Part shown: positions 13,356 to 25,712 of the stretch, piece after piece
How the letters are laid out: the number at the start of each line of letters is the position of its first letter
Numbering within the stretch: the stretch's first letter is position 1
The notes under the pieces: model-generated
What the model saw: the letters and a program-made list of their open reading frames with translations, nothing else
Databases searched by the model: none
What the model was told of the DNA's origin: nothing
Assembly (NCBI GenBank): GCA_964007475.1
Contig: OZ023273.1
Coordinates: 129,450,732 to 129,514,731 of the forward strand
DNA length: 64,000 nt
Origin: Hybos culiciformis
Lineage: Eukaryota > Arthropoda > Insecta > Diptera > Hybotidae
Reading direction: 5' to 3'
Position numbers and translations under genes: made by a program

Positions 13356-15658
13356 TCAATCAAAATCAATATCAAAGTCTTCTTTTTTGTCTGGTCGATA
13401 CCAATCTTCTGTTGCGTGTTCATAAATAGCGCGTTGTACATTTTCCTTTGCAATATCAATTGGATCACGCTTGTTTTCGTATTCTTCATCCGTGTAAAAA
13501 TCTTGTGATCTGGGGCTTCTTGAAGTTGTTCGAAACTCCACTAAAATATTATGAAATTCTTTCAAATAAATATTAAAAAATGAAATTAGAAATATTTTTT
13601 CATTACCTGGAATATTATAGCATTTACAAACACAACAACTGGGAAAACGAAACCAATCAGAAAAAATTCCTGCAATATGAATTAAATAAAAATAAATAAC
13701 GTGGACTAGAATATTTTGACAAATAAAAAATTCTATTCTAGATTCTCGTGCGCATTACAGTAAGAATTCTGAAATTTTCGAAATGGTAGATCAAAATTGG
13801 TAAAAACAAAGTATGGACAACAATAAAGATAAGGCTTCCAATAAAATCATTTTTTTTCATTTCGAACAAGATTCTTTCACTTCTAATTTTATGAGAGCCT
13901 TTAAGAGATTATTTTTTATTACTTAAATTACCTCGACATTCATCGTGTGGATCATAGGCAAGCAATCGATGTAAACTGTACTGTAAAATAAAAGTGAAAA
14001 TTACACCCGAACTCACTGTGACGTGATATTTGGTCATAAATCATATTCTCCATTCATTCGAGTAAAAATAGAAGTGCATATCATTAAATTTCATCGGAAT
14101 AAAATTTGAGTGTAAGATTTTTAAACAAGTATCACTTCACAGTCAATTCGGAAAAAGACCTATAAAATAAATGTAATTATTATTTTCAAGTACCTGTTGC
14201 TCACATCGGCATCCATCTCGGCAATACATTTGTTTCTTTTCTGATTGACATTTTTGAAAATGAACATATTGTTCAAATGGATACAAGTTTAATAATGCCA
14301 AAATTTCACCTCTGGTATTATTGGCCCTATAAAAAGGCATAATTAATATTCCAATAAACGAACATATTATTTAACTAAATTTTCTTGGAAAGACATAATT
14401 TCCTCGACATCAAATTCCCGAATCAATCTGTTTTAATTTTAACTTAATTATATATAAAGCTAATAATCTATGAAATCGAATTAAAGTAAAATAACGTTTC
14501 GAATATTGAATATTTAAAAAATCTATAAAAATTTGGATGTAAAAATGAAACAAATTCTTACCAAAATGGAGCAACAACCTCCTCTTTAATTGGACAAGCA
14601 TTTCTAATGAGGAAAAAATAGGATCAGTATGAAAGAAAAAATATCGAGCTATATACTTTAAAATATTGTACATACACTCCTCGAAGATTTGTAACTGGCA
14701 CCGATTCTTTTTGAACTGTATCTTGAAACAATTGTCCTTCTAACGAAGATATTTTATGAATTTTTTTCTTTTCATTTTGTGTTGAATTACTGGCTTCAAT
14801 TTTCGCATCAGATTCAGTTGTTGATATCAATTGTTCCGTCTGCTTTTTCATAATAGTTTCGTTGATATTTTTTAGATTTTCTTGAATTTTTTGCATCAGA
14901 TCTTCTTTAATTTTTTCTGTTTTATCACTTTTAGTTTTATTTATTTCAGTCTTTGTGATTTGCTGTACAACGGTTAAAGTTGTGGATATTGTAGGTCTTT
15001 CACTTTGACTCAAATTTTTTTGATTAATGTTTGGCGGACTTATTATTTTGATATTACTACTGATCTTAGGGATCCCTTGAAATATACTATTTGATTCTAA
15101 GTTGTCGTCACTTTTTGTTTCAATTGAAATGTCATTGATATCTTTTAATTCTTCCTCCAGATTAGGCCCTATCGAAGTGCTTGGCTTCGACGTTGTTCCT
15201 GATGTTGTTTTACTACCCACAGGTCGAAAATGAGGTGTTAATATGTCGTTAGTTCTCGAGTTTTGATATTCTGAATGAAGATATTTTGATTTGCGATATG
15301 ATGATGGAGACGAATCCGCAAACGAGTCAGGATCCTCTCTTACGAAATGTGATGTTGGACGAAATTCTAGTTCGTCGATATCCAAATCATTGTTATGAAT
15401 TTCATCTCGTAAAATTGATATTTGATGTACACTACCGTACATTCGCTTCATCAGACCCTGATTTTCATGAACAAATTTTCGAACAGCGTGCCACGGATAT
15501 GATGATCCTGGTAAATTACAAAAAATTTGTGTTGTCAAGTCACATGGTATTGTTTTTAATAATTGAGCTCGACCTCTTCGAGATGAAATTTTTTGGCACG
15601 AAGAAGAATCAAATCCAAAACTTGATACGTTACTGAAAAATATCCAAAGAATGTGGAG
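13356..15658 (-). CDS. spz3: Spätzle-family cystine-knot ligand, probably Spätzle 3 (first coding exon missing)
   Basis: Six exons are resolved: 15658-14676, 14603-14562, 14326-14194, 13980-13932, 13669-13607 and 13540-13356. They give 484 residues plus stop. The first one listed begins at an acceptor (TTTATTTGCAG) and opens [13 protein letters not shown], which looks like the hydrophobic part of a signal peptide, so a short upstream exon must supply the Met. The pro-region holds a conserved block, [20 protein letters not shown] followed by [19 protein letters not shown], and then a long Ser/Thr/Asn/Lys-rich spacer. The C-terminal knot starts at [14 protein letters not shown] and continues [44 protein letters not shown] and [12 protein letters not shown], with ten cysteines. 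The highly acidic tail ends DFDIDFD. Spätzle ligands are secreted, proteolytically matured dimers that bind Toll receptors in immunity and neural development. The paralogue assignment (3 rather than 4 or 6) rests on recalled similarity. The maturation site is not obvious. Confidence 0.87.
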
Positions 15659-18600
15659 CTGCAAATAAAAGAAAATAGTGTTTTATATATACATTTTTTT
15701 AAATAAAATAAAGGTTAGAACTTTATGAACACAAAGGTTAGCGTTCATAATTTAATTTTTTAAAATCTTTTAAATGTTAAAAAGTTGAAATGAAAAATGA
15801 AATGATTAAGTTTGAATAAATCCTTTATATGTGTACGAAGAAAATATGAAAATATTCGTCCTCTATATAAATATAGTGTATTTGGCATTTACAATAATCA
15901 TAAGATAATCTTAAAAGTATTTCAAGTAATCTTAATACATAAGAATTCGTGTCCTAATGAGCAAAATGATCAGTATCTAAAAAAATTCAAATAAAAAACA
16001 AAAGACTTAAGGAAGAAACTTATTTAAATTGTTCCACAATTATTGTAAAATCAATAAAATGTTGCATGTAACGTGTAATGTGTTTTATTTACTGCAAATT
16101 AAAAAAAAAACAAAACTTGAATTTGACTTACGATTTTGAAGTTTAATTTTCTTCTTTTTTTTTTTTACATAACAGTCAAAAAAGGTGCATACACACAATT
16201 CATATGTATATACATATATAATAAAAAATGAAAGAAATGCTTAATAAAAGTGAAAGTTATTAAACTGTTTTTTAACATTCAAATTATTAATGCAAACAGA
16301 TTTTAAATGAATATTATTATAATGAAATTATAGTGAATTTTTTTTTTATAGATAATGCAATATTATATATGTTTGACGTTTATATAATGTATGGAAATAT
16401 TTAAAAAATTTTTTTTTTTGCTTCTATTTTCGTAGGTGGCTAAATTGTAATACATACTTCCTATTAATTTTTATACATGTTAGGTGCTGTGTAATTGTAA
16501 TATGCAATTATTAGTTCATAATTTTTGATCTTCGGAGAAACTTATTGGTTATTAAAGATTATAATATCGATAACAGATAACTAACAAAAAGATTTGTTTG
16601 TTATATCACCAAAAAGTTACAATTTATATAAAAATTCACTCTCCCAATAAAATTCCGGAGACTGAAAACAAATTCTTTTTTTTTCTTTAATTCAAAAAGT
16701 CAATCAAATAATTATTATTCTTTAATTAAAAAAAAAAACAAAAATCTGTTATGAAATGACAATGAAACGACCTCTAAAGAAACTTCATACGATATTTTGA
16801 TGAAAAGTAAAAATTCATTCAAACATATTAATATATATGTTCATGTGTATAAGTATGTTTTATATTCATTTGTATAGTACTATATAACCTGCATGTATTT
16901 TTATATATACTTAAGCACTAAAAATTAAAAAAAATAAAATATATATTATTTTTATTTACATTTTCATTATAATTTTTTTTTGTTCAAACTTCATTAACAT
17001 TCTGTTAAAAAACTGGGTTAAGTAAAAGTCTTTTCTTTTTCTTTTTAACTTTCTTATAGATATTATATATGTACACATATATTTAAACATGTGCAGAACA
17101 ATTTTTTTAAAAAATGTATAATAAGTTATAGTAAACATAAAAAATTTTGATTGATATTATAATTATATGTTAGCGGTCTTGTTTTACCTTGTGACTGTAA
17201 GAAACATACTTAAGTATGTATAATTTATGTTGATAAATAAATAATGTTGTATTATGATTTAAATGTAAATTATTTTGAATTCTGTATTGATTAGTATTTA
17301 GTACTTAAATATATTATTTCAGCAATACGAGTCTAATATGTAGCGCTAGTAGCTGGAATAAAAAAAAATCAACCTATTCTACATAGTTTCAAATCTTTTT
17401 GAGTTTAATACGTATTAGAAAATTAAATAAATAAAATGTAATCTAAAAATGTTGAAGGTGATTTTTTCGGAAGCGTATGTATAAACTTTCAAGAAGGGAT
17501 TTTAATTAAAAATTTCTACAAAATGCAGAATTAATTTTTATTACATTGACACATTTAAGAAATTTTTTTTAGATTTTAGCTATAATTTTTTTATTTTCTT
17601 TATCTGAAAATTATGTATTTATTTCAAGCGCACTAAAAAGAAAATATACACGGTATATAAAATATTTATAATTAAATGTGAGAAAATTCTCTTTTTAGGC
17701 AACCTAATAATAAATATATAAGCAAGTTTGAAAAATATAAATCTTATTTTATTTTTTTTTTATGGTTAAATACTTAAATATAGTATTAAAAAGATAAGAT
17801 TCACTTATGGATTTAATGTTAACTTTTTAAATAAAAGTAAATCATAGATAGCAATCAAAAGACTTAAGCGACGAACCTGTTTCACTGAGTTTGTTATCAA
17901 CATATTTTCACGTAATGTGTACAATTGTAAGTTGTAACAGATTTAATTTTTTATTTTATTTATATTATAAATTTTATTGTAATTACTTTTAAAGGAAAAA
18001 GTTTTTCAATTAATTTTCAATTTGAAACATTAATAATATAAAGATGAAAATGTACAATGGGTAAAAAAACGGAAGGTATATAATTACAATTATAGTATTA
18101 GTTAAATAAAATTTAAAATATAAAATTGTTTTTATAGAATCTTATTATAATTTAATTTAGCAAAGGAGCAAAAAATAAGGGGGCTGAAGTTAGAAAATAT
18201 ATTCGCTACCAAAGTTATTTGTATTTTTTACAATATTTGCTAACTTGGCTTTTTTTATCGATTCTAAAATTGGGAGTATACAAATTGATAATTAATTACC
18301 TACATATTATAATAAAAACAAAACAAAATAGATTTGAACAGATATTACATAAAATGAGATATGCAATTGCGTACTAAAAATATTTTTAAGTTTTGAAAGA
18401 AAAAGTGGCGGTACTGAAATGCCAACCTTCGCTTTGGATACACTATACACCACAACAAAAGTAACAAAGTAAAATTTATAGTCTTCAGTAAAATGTTTGA
18501 AGAATGTTTGTCATGTTGGTGGACGCACTAGGTTCGCATCGTATTTATTGCGAAATATCTTACTTATTATCATTGATTATATATTGTATAAGTAAATCAC

Positions 18601-20690
18601 TAAAATATTTTTGATTTAGATATCGATCAGCACATAATATAGCACAACTTTCTCGTTATTCACATATACTTAAGTTTTTTTACATGCCCTTACAGCAATA
18701 TTCGTAATAATCTAAATAAACACTTTATAATTAAAATTAAAACTACAAGTAAGTACAAAAAAAAAAACAAGAATTAATTTATCTTTTTAAATATTGATTC
18801 ATTACAATTAAAACGTAAACACACTAATCAAAACAGAGTAGATGTTTATTTAGTATCCCCTAACATATTTATTTTTTCTTTCAAAGAAAGTCTATTTAGA
18901 ATTTATTATCATTAAAAAAAAAAGAAAAAAAAAAGATAAACAAAAATAATTACTTGAAATGGAACTACTTAATTTATAAACATACAAAACATTAAAATCA
19001 AAATAATTTTTTTTTCATGCAATAGTTTTACAAAATTCATTAAGTAAGCACACTTTTATTATCCAATCTAAAATTAAAGAAAACTTAGTTTCTGAAATAT
19101 GTAATTTTGACAATTTAATAAATGCTGTGAAAACAAATATTAAGTATACAAATTAAAATCATTAAAAGTGATGCCTTGACCCTGTACAACTTAGCTCTGC
19201 AGAAAGTTAGAAAAAGTGAAGCACAACTTTTTAAAACCAACTCAATTGCTACTCTGTGCAGAAGACACATCGATATTATATCCGTTACAATTGTAATAAT
19301 TGTAATAATGAGTTGCATAACCAATGCGGTTGCAGGGCGAATAATGATGATGAAAAGTTATGACAAAAAGAACTTGGTTTGCAATTTTTTCGGTCAAACT
19401 TGATTTGTTAAATTTTAGGTCATTGTGAATTAGTTGTAAGTGTCTAGCTCATTTCAATTAAGTTCTTATCTTATTTTTATATACATATATAGACACTTCA
19501 TAGTAATTAAAACTAATATGCCATGCAACACAATAGTCAACTATTTGAATTTATTGTTAATATTAGGTAAAAGAAAATAACTATATAAATATGAAGACTA
19601 TTTGGACTCTTACCAATAAAGACGACGACAATAATGTGCTTGTTTATTGATGTACATTTTATCTGACATAATGTAAAAAAAAAAAAATTGGGTCGATTAT
19701 GAAATATTAATGAAGTGCATCATATAAGTAGTATAATATTAATTGAAATATATTATGAATTAATGTTGAATATATAAATATGTCGTTTATTTTTTTTCTA
19801 AATATATATACATACAATGTACTGTACATAGATATATATTTATTTATAAAAATGGAAATATAAAAAATTCAAAAAAACTTATAAAAATTCTTAAAATTAA
19901 TAGAAATTTGCATGCTTTGAAAATACCTATACATCTCAAAAAATGTTGTTACTGACTTAATTTTTCCTAACTATAAAACAATTTACATAAATTTACTAAT
20001 TTATTTATATTTATAATTTTAATGTATGTATCTAGCTATTTTAACAAAATTATACTTTCATAAACATTAATAATTAAGTATAAGAAATTTTTTTTAAGTT
20101 CAAATTTTACGGATCATTTATTTTAAAATGGAAAAGTTGTAAAATTACAACATAAATTATGGCTATAATAAAACTCATTGATGTTATTCATTATGATAAA
20201 GAAAATAATAGTACATAATATGAATTAGGTTTTTTAATTACACATTATGTAATTGGAAATATTAATAATATTGTATTAATATTATTAACTATTATTAACT
20301 TACAATATAATGTTGTTATATTATTAACATCAATTTGCTTAGTTATTAAGTCGTTGAAAATGAGTAGTAGTTCTGACGCCCCTTTTTTTTTGTACCATCA
20401 ATCCACACTATGTGTACACAATTTTTAATTATGTGGAATTGATCAAATTAAATGAGAATTTTCCCTGCACTTAAATAAATTTATTTTAATTAAATAATTT
20501 CAAGTTTTATTTTAAGTTCTACATATATAAAATAGTTTATATGAAAATCGATTATTCTTCATACTATAGTTACAATTTAAATTGTATTAAAAGAAAAAGA
20601 GAAGAGAAGTATTTATCAATTAAATAATTCTAATTATTTGAAATTTATAGGTACATTTAACAAATATTTAGTAGATATAAACAATTTTTT
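15659..20690. other. upstream region/first intron of spz3, no confident gene
   Basis: This is AT-rich DNA with many homopolymers. The first coding exon and promoter of the minus-strand Spätzle gene should lie here or further right. The segment 19160-19400 has clearly higher complexity and is open on both strands (19176-19403 + and 19324-19115 -), but neither protein resembles a family I know. Confidence 0.35.
19253..19270 (-). other. speculative first coding exon of the Spätzle gene
   Basis: On the minus strand ATG at 19270-19268 starts M-C-L-L-H-R and meets a weak donor (GTAGCA) at 19252. The donor is phase 0, as the first resolved spz3 exon needs. Joining them would give a plausible signal peptide core (Leu/Ile/Trp/Phe-rich). 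The donor is poor and many other short ATG-GT pairs exist, so this is only a candidate. Confidence 0.15.
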
Positions 20691-20692
20691 TA

Positions 20693-20784
20693 AGGTTTAC
20701 TTGAAATTATTGAACGATGCATCCTGAGGATTTCTTTTGCAGTACGAAGCTTACGGAAATCATTTTCTCCATTGCATTGGAGTG
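20693..20784 (-). other. short exon-like island, strand ambiguous
   Basis: The sequence is less AT-rich than its surroundings. On the minus strand an acceptor (CTATTTTAG) precedes an open run, ALQCNGENDFRKLRTAKEIL and onward to a TAA near 20693. On the plus strand TTTCTTTTGCAG at about 20746 precedes YEAYGNHFLHCIGVLK and TAG. I recognise neither. It may be a terminal exon of an unseen gene or a transcribed non-coding exon. Confidence 0.25.
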
Positions 20785-21140
20785 CTAAAATAGAAATACA
20801 AATTAAATACAAAATAAAGTTTGAAACGAAGTTTTGGTTGGACTTTTCATAATAGTTTCAAATATTTTTGAATATCCATTAATATTAAAAAATCGATATA
20901 GGAAACGAATTATAAGTTTTGTTTAAATTGTTTCGCGAGTCAATAATTTCGGGCGCAAAAGCATAACGTCTACGAATTTAATATACATAAGACATCATTG
21001 TGTCGTAAGACTCATAAGATATATTAGAGGTTCCCTGTTATTTTGACATTCCTTCATATATTTGAAAATTAATATAGTTATTTTTCATTTAAAACCAACA
21101 CAACACTTAATTGAAAAAATTGAGAAAATTAACACAAATT

Positions 21141-21217
21141 CCAGTCCGAGATGGGAATCGAACCCACGACCGAATTTGCCATGCGATAATGGCAAAACCA
21201 CTACACCATGACTGCCA
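21141..21217 (-). repeat. tRNA-derived sequence (SINE head or tRNA pseudogene)
   Basis: On the minus strand it contains an A-box-like TGGTGTAGTGG (plus 21208-21198) and a B box GGTTCGATTCC (about 21164-21154) at tRNA-like spacing. The T arm is near-perfect. The ends GGCAGTC and GGACTGG pair only partly, and the central stem has 7 bp (TTGCCAT/ATGGCAA) with a 6-nt loop. It therefore cannot present a normal anticodon loop. This fits a pol III-promoted SINE head or a decayed tRNA copy better than a functional tRNA. The downstream (minus-strand) limit of a SINE body is not clear. Confidence 0.6.
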
Positions 21218-22597
21218 ACAAACCTACATACCTACAGAACTGAGAAATTCATTCAAATGTAACGAAAATTAAAAAAATAATTTAATATTTTTGGCAATTT
21301 AGCATAAAAATCAAATTTTTATTTTTTTATTAAATTATATTAAAAACTTACCAAAATAAAGAAAAAATTATTATCCATATTTTATTATTAATTTTTTTTT
21401 TCGTAAAATAATCATAAAATTTCTCCTAAACAAAACATATATGGTTTGGTAAAAAAAATAAAAACCAATTTTTTTTTTTTTTTTGTTTTACAAAATTATT
21501 TTTTGTTAAAAAAAATTAACAAGAAACAGCCAATAAGAAATTGCTCCGTTATTATAAAAATAAATCCAATTTTGTTACAAAATAATAATAAAAGAAAACA
21601 ATCAACAACAACTTAATTTTCTTTTCGTTAAAAACTTTCGCTAATAATATTTTTTTTTTTATTTGTTTTCAGAAAAAAAAATATATAAAACAAATCATTT
21701 AAATACAATTTCTTTATAAATTTTTTGTTTAAAAATAAAAAGAAATAAATTAATATTCATTATCAATTTTTATTTTTATTTTTGTTTTTTTTTTTTTTTT
21801 TTATCTTATACTATTTGTAGGTATATATTTTTATATCTTATGCTTTTATTTTGTTTTTTTTTTTTGCGGTTTAGCTAATTGTTTTTTTTTTTGTTTCCTT
21901 ATATTGGCAATGTTTATTTAACTATGATTTCAATTTTGATTTATATATTTTCACCAAAAAAAAAACACAATAATAAAAAATATTTATAGAAACAAATTTA
22001 AAATTTGCTAGAGGAATAAAAATTTGAAAAAATTATTTTTGAAATTTTTATTATAGGTAGTAGGTATATAAAAGTTATTTAAAACTAATTAAAGCACAAT
22101 TACAATGATTAATGGCAAATAAAAAAATATATGAATTGAAAGTTTTATATATAAAGTAATAATATCGAAGAAAAAATTATAACTTCTATAACTTTTGACT
22201 GAATGATCGAAGAGGGCTCAAAATAGGCTTAAACTGATCATTACGGATATTTTGAGCATAATTCCATCACTTTTTTACTCAATATTTTTCTCAATTTTTC
22301 TTTAATTTTAATTAGAAAATTAAAAAATAAAATAAAAATTATTTAAAATATTTTAGAGATTTCTCAAAATTAACTTTAAAGTTATGAAAGCTGTGAATCT
22401 GTTTGCACTCTATTGTGAATACATTGTTTTTAGCAGTTCGAAGTTTGTGGGCTTCAAAATCGTTATTTATGTTTTTTTTTTTTAAACTTATAAGTTTGAT
22501 TTGAATCTCTAAATACAAAACAGCGCGCTGGTCATTGCTCATAAAAAAAATAAAAATTAATTAATCTAATTTTCAATCAATATAATCATAAAGGAAG

Positions 22598-22678
22598 TAT
22601 AAATAGAGGAACTAGTCCCATACAAAAAATTCGAATAAAAAAAGTTAAGCAAAATTAGATCAGACCCCCAAGCTTTTA
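22598..22678. repeat. solo arm related to the foldback element at 25.2 kb
   Basis: The sequence starting GTATAAATAGAGGAACTAGT followed by CCCATACAAAAAA matches the left arm at 25251-25335 (GTATATAAAGAGGAATCAGT followed by CCCATACAAAAAA) for about 80 bases with scattered changes. It runs into a similar Ser/Leu-less A-rich tract and an ACCCC(C)A..AGCTTTT end. It is a partial or diverged copy of the same repeat family. Confidence 0.65.
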
Positions 22679-22903
22679 TTTTTGTTTAGAATATATCGCT
22701 ATAACGAGAGAGCTTTATAGCTTTTAAAATATTTTTTTTTATTAAAGCTTTTAAAAATAAACAAAATATTTCCTTTATTATAATTGTATTTTAATGTTTA
22801 CTAGTATTTGTTCTCTATGAAAAAAAAAATTGGATTAGAATGTAAATAAAAAAATTATATTTCAAGCATTAATAAATTCATTTTATTTCAAGTTTATTTA
22901 TAT

Positions 22904-23157
22904 ATCGTCGGTCTCGTGCATAAATCACGAAACTGTAGTTTTGGCCGTTTTGACCTAATATTGTAGAAAAATCATAAAAAACTAAAATTTTAATATGTTC
23001 AAAGTTAGAAGTTGAAAGCTGTCATAAATTATATATACGCAATGACTATTTCTATTTTCCCGAAAGTATCAAAACTTACTAAAAAAAAGAGATTTAAATC
23101 CAATTTTCTCAAAACTATGTTTTTGCAGTTCAGTGATTTTTGCATGAGACCGACGAT
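22904..23157. mobile_element. MITE with terminal inverted repeats
   Basis: The left end ATCGTCGGTCTCGTGCATAA at 22904 is matched in inverse by the right end TTTTGCATGAGACCGACGAT finishing at 23157. Similarity continues inward (AATCAC..AACTG). At about 254 bp without a transposase this is a miniature inverted-repeat element. The 67-residue ORF at 23012-23215 overlaps it and is incidental. Confidence 0.7.
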
Positions 23158-24900
23158 GTTCACATTATTTTATATCATTGGAATAATGATTTTTTTGTTT
23201 TTTATTTTGGTTTGAAAGTATAGTTTGATTTTGTAATAATATCCCTTTTAAAAATTTTGAGCCTTTTATTATTAAAAGTGTTAATAACAACTCCAAAAAT
23301 TTAAATCTATGTTCAAAACATTCGTCTGTTTCGGTGAACCAGAAATCATATTTTTTTTGATAATTTTATTGCGTCCAAACAACATTGCATACAGTTTGTT
23401 AAAATTCTTTTTTTTATAAAAATGTTGAGCAAAATAGTTATCAAAAATTTTTATATGATATCTGGTAATTTCAAACAGATCAAATAAAATATTTCAAAAT
23501 CATTGTCATAATTTTTGTGATATAATAATTGTTCTGATTTCAATTCAAGGACATCATTAGTTTTTTTTTTATTTTTTTTATGATTGGGGTCGATAGAAGA
23601 TAACTTGTTTAGCCGACTACTCTTTATGGAGCTCTAACTTCATGAATTAGTAAAATATTTAAGTGAAGGTCGCGCATTCAAAAAAGTGCGTTTACCTACT
23701 TATTAATAAATAAAATAAATAAATAAATATTTACTTTATTTTATTCAAATTATTTATACTTATTTTAATTCCGTATCCAAATTGATAAATTTCCAACAAT
23801 AATAAAATATTCCGATATAATTTTCTTAATGTCCTTATATTTCAAAATTTAAATAGTTAAAACAAAGTTCATGCAAAATATTTTAATATATACATGTAAG
23901 TACCATTAAATGCAAAACACATTTATTTTAAAGAATGAACTAATTAAGCGTAAATTCACGATAAAAATAAAACAATGTCTCCCACTATCGTTTAACAATA
24001 TTTTATCCAAAGGAGATAAAATATTATGAGATATTATCTCTTTATTAATGTAAAAATTAAATTGTAATAGATATATTTATTGATTTGAAATAACTTATAA
24101 GAATTTTATAAATTTCAATGAAGACGAAGATGCTAGTTTTTGAAAAAAAAAAAAATCATAGATGCAATAAACTGATATTAGCACATCACAACAATACATA
24201 TTTAGACACATATTTTTTCATTTATTCATTATAGTTTTATAGTTATGATTTTTCGCACAACTACATTCGAATTTTTATAAGTTGTGTAATTTTAAAACTA
24301 AACATCCTCAAAATTGAAAAAATTAATGAGTATTAGAGAGAATAGAAAAGCTTTTTTGTATACATATGTTTTGGGGGTCTGAAAAAATAGGAAAAAAAAT
24401 AAAACCGATATTTTAAAAAGTTGTTTGACATAGTTACTCTATATTATACTTCCTTTATGATATAATATAGAACCACTTTCTATAAAGCTATATAAAATTT
24501 GTTTTTTATACTACTCCAACGTAGATTTATTTATTTTTGAAACGTGACAAAATTATAATTATTATTTCTTCTAATAAAAAAAAAATACTTTCTTCTTCTT
24601 TTTTTTTTTTTTTTGTTCCCCCTAATTTAGTTTAATAATTTTTTATTTATTTTTCTCAATTAAAAAAAATATTGAAAAAAAATCTAATTGATTCAGATTG
24701 ATGACTATAAAATTAATTTCAATAACAAATTTTAATAATTACATATATTAAAAAAATAAAATTTATTATATGTTATCAACACGACGGATATTAATTGAAA
24801 AAAAAAAAAAAAAAAGAAAAATTCTTTTTGTCTACTTTTATTTTTTATTTATTTTATTTTTTTTTTCTAATTATTATTACAATTTTTTTTTTTTTTTCAG

Positions 24901-24973
24901 AGATACCTAGTCGTCTTTGAACGTCGCGATTTGACTGAAAATTGCGCAAAGAAAAAGTGATGACTTTTGCCAT
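24901..24973. other. exon-like island with opposed readings
   Basis: On the plus strand a strong acceptor (long T-run then CAG ending at 24900) precedes RYLVVFERRDLTENCAKKK and TGA at 24958-24960. On the minus strand ATG at 24973 opens MAKVITFSLRNFQSNRDVQR and reaches a donor CTAG|GTATCT at 24907 (67 nt). The composition is coding-like, but I recognise neither peptide, and only one strand can be real, if any. Confidence 0.25.
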
Positions 24974-25192
24974 GCTCTTTATTTTGTAGGTCAGTAGTTT
25001 TTTTTTTCTTTTTTTTTTTTCTTTCATTACCATTTATACCCCCTCTTTGAGTTATTTTTACCGGCAGTATAACTACAGTCAGTGAAATTTTTATGAGTAC
25101 ACATAAAAAAAATTAGAGAAAAAAAAGCTTTTTCTGTTTTGCTCAAAATATCAAAATATTTGGCAAATATTATATTGTAGTAAAATTATTTA

Positions 25193-25712
25193 GATATTAT
25201 CATTGAATAAAGAATACATAGATTCTTAGCTTCATACGAGCAAAAAGCATGTATATAAAGAGGAATCAGTCCCATACAAAAAAAAGAATAAAAATAGTGA
25301 AACAAAAAATCCATATCACAACCCCATGAGCTTTTTTTTTTTTTTTGAGAATTCCACTCTCACAAAAGCTTTTAAAGTTTTAAAAATTGTATAGAACTGT
25401 TGTTATTCTTGAAGTTTTAAAAGCTTTTGTGAGAGTGGAATTCTAAAAAAATTCATGGGGTTGTGATATGGATTTTTTGTTTCACTATTTTAATTCTTTT
25501 TTTTGTATGGGACAGATTCCTCTTTATATATATTATTTTTGGTATTTTTATGTGAATGTGTTAGTAAAACAAAATAAAATACGTGATAATTATCAATATA
25601 TGAAAAGAATTTTATTTAGTTTTACTAACACCTTCACATAAAAATACCAAAAAAGGCTGAAAAAATGTTGTATGAAGCTAAGAATCTATGTATTCTTAAT
25701 CAATGATATTAT
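25193..25712. mobile_element. long foldback element containing a nested hairpin insertion
   Basis: The inner arms 25252-25372 and 25417-25530 are near-perfect inverted repeats (ATATAAAGAGGAATC..AAAAGCTTTTAAA). The inverted match resumes further out: ATACATAGATTCTTAGCTTC (about 25213) against GAAGCTAAGAATCTATGTAT (about 25674). The gap on the right side, about 25531-25665, holds a second self-contained hairpin, so it is an insertion into one arm. No coding capacity is present. Confidence 0.85.
25541..25648. mobile_element. nested hairpin element inside the foldback
   Basis: The arms GGTATTTTTATGTGAATGTG (25541-25560) and CACCTTCACATAAAAATACC (ending at 25648) are inverted. Pairing continues through TTAGTAAAAC..GTTTTACTAA with a short loop. 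Its position, splitting the right arm of the larger element, shows it arrived later. Confidence 0.75.

Noticed and set aside
15286..15636. 116-codon plus-strand ORF
   Set aside because: It is antisense to the well-supported large exon of the Spätzle gene.
21141..21217. Functional tRNA gene
   Set aside because: The anticodon arm cannot form a 5-bp stem with a 7-nt loop and the acceptor stem pairs only partly.
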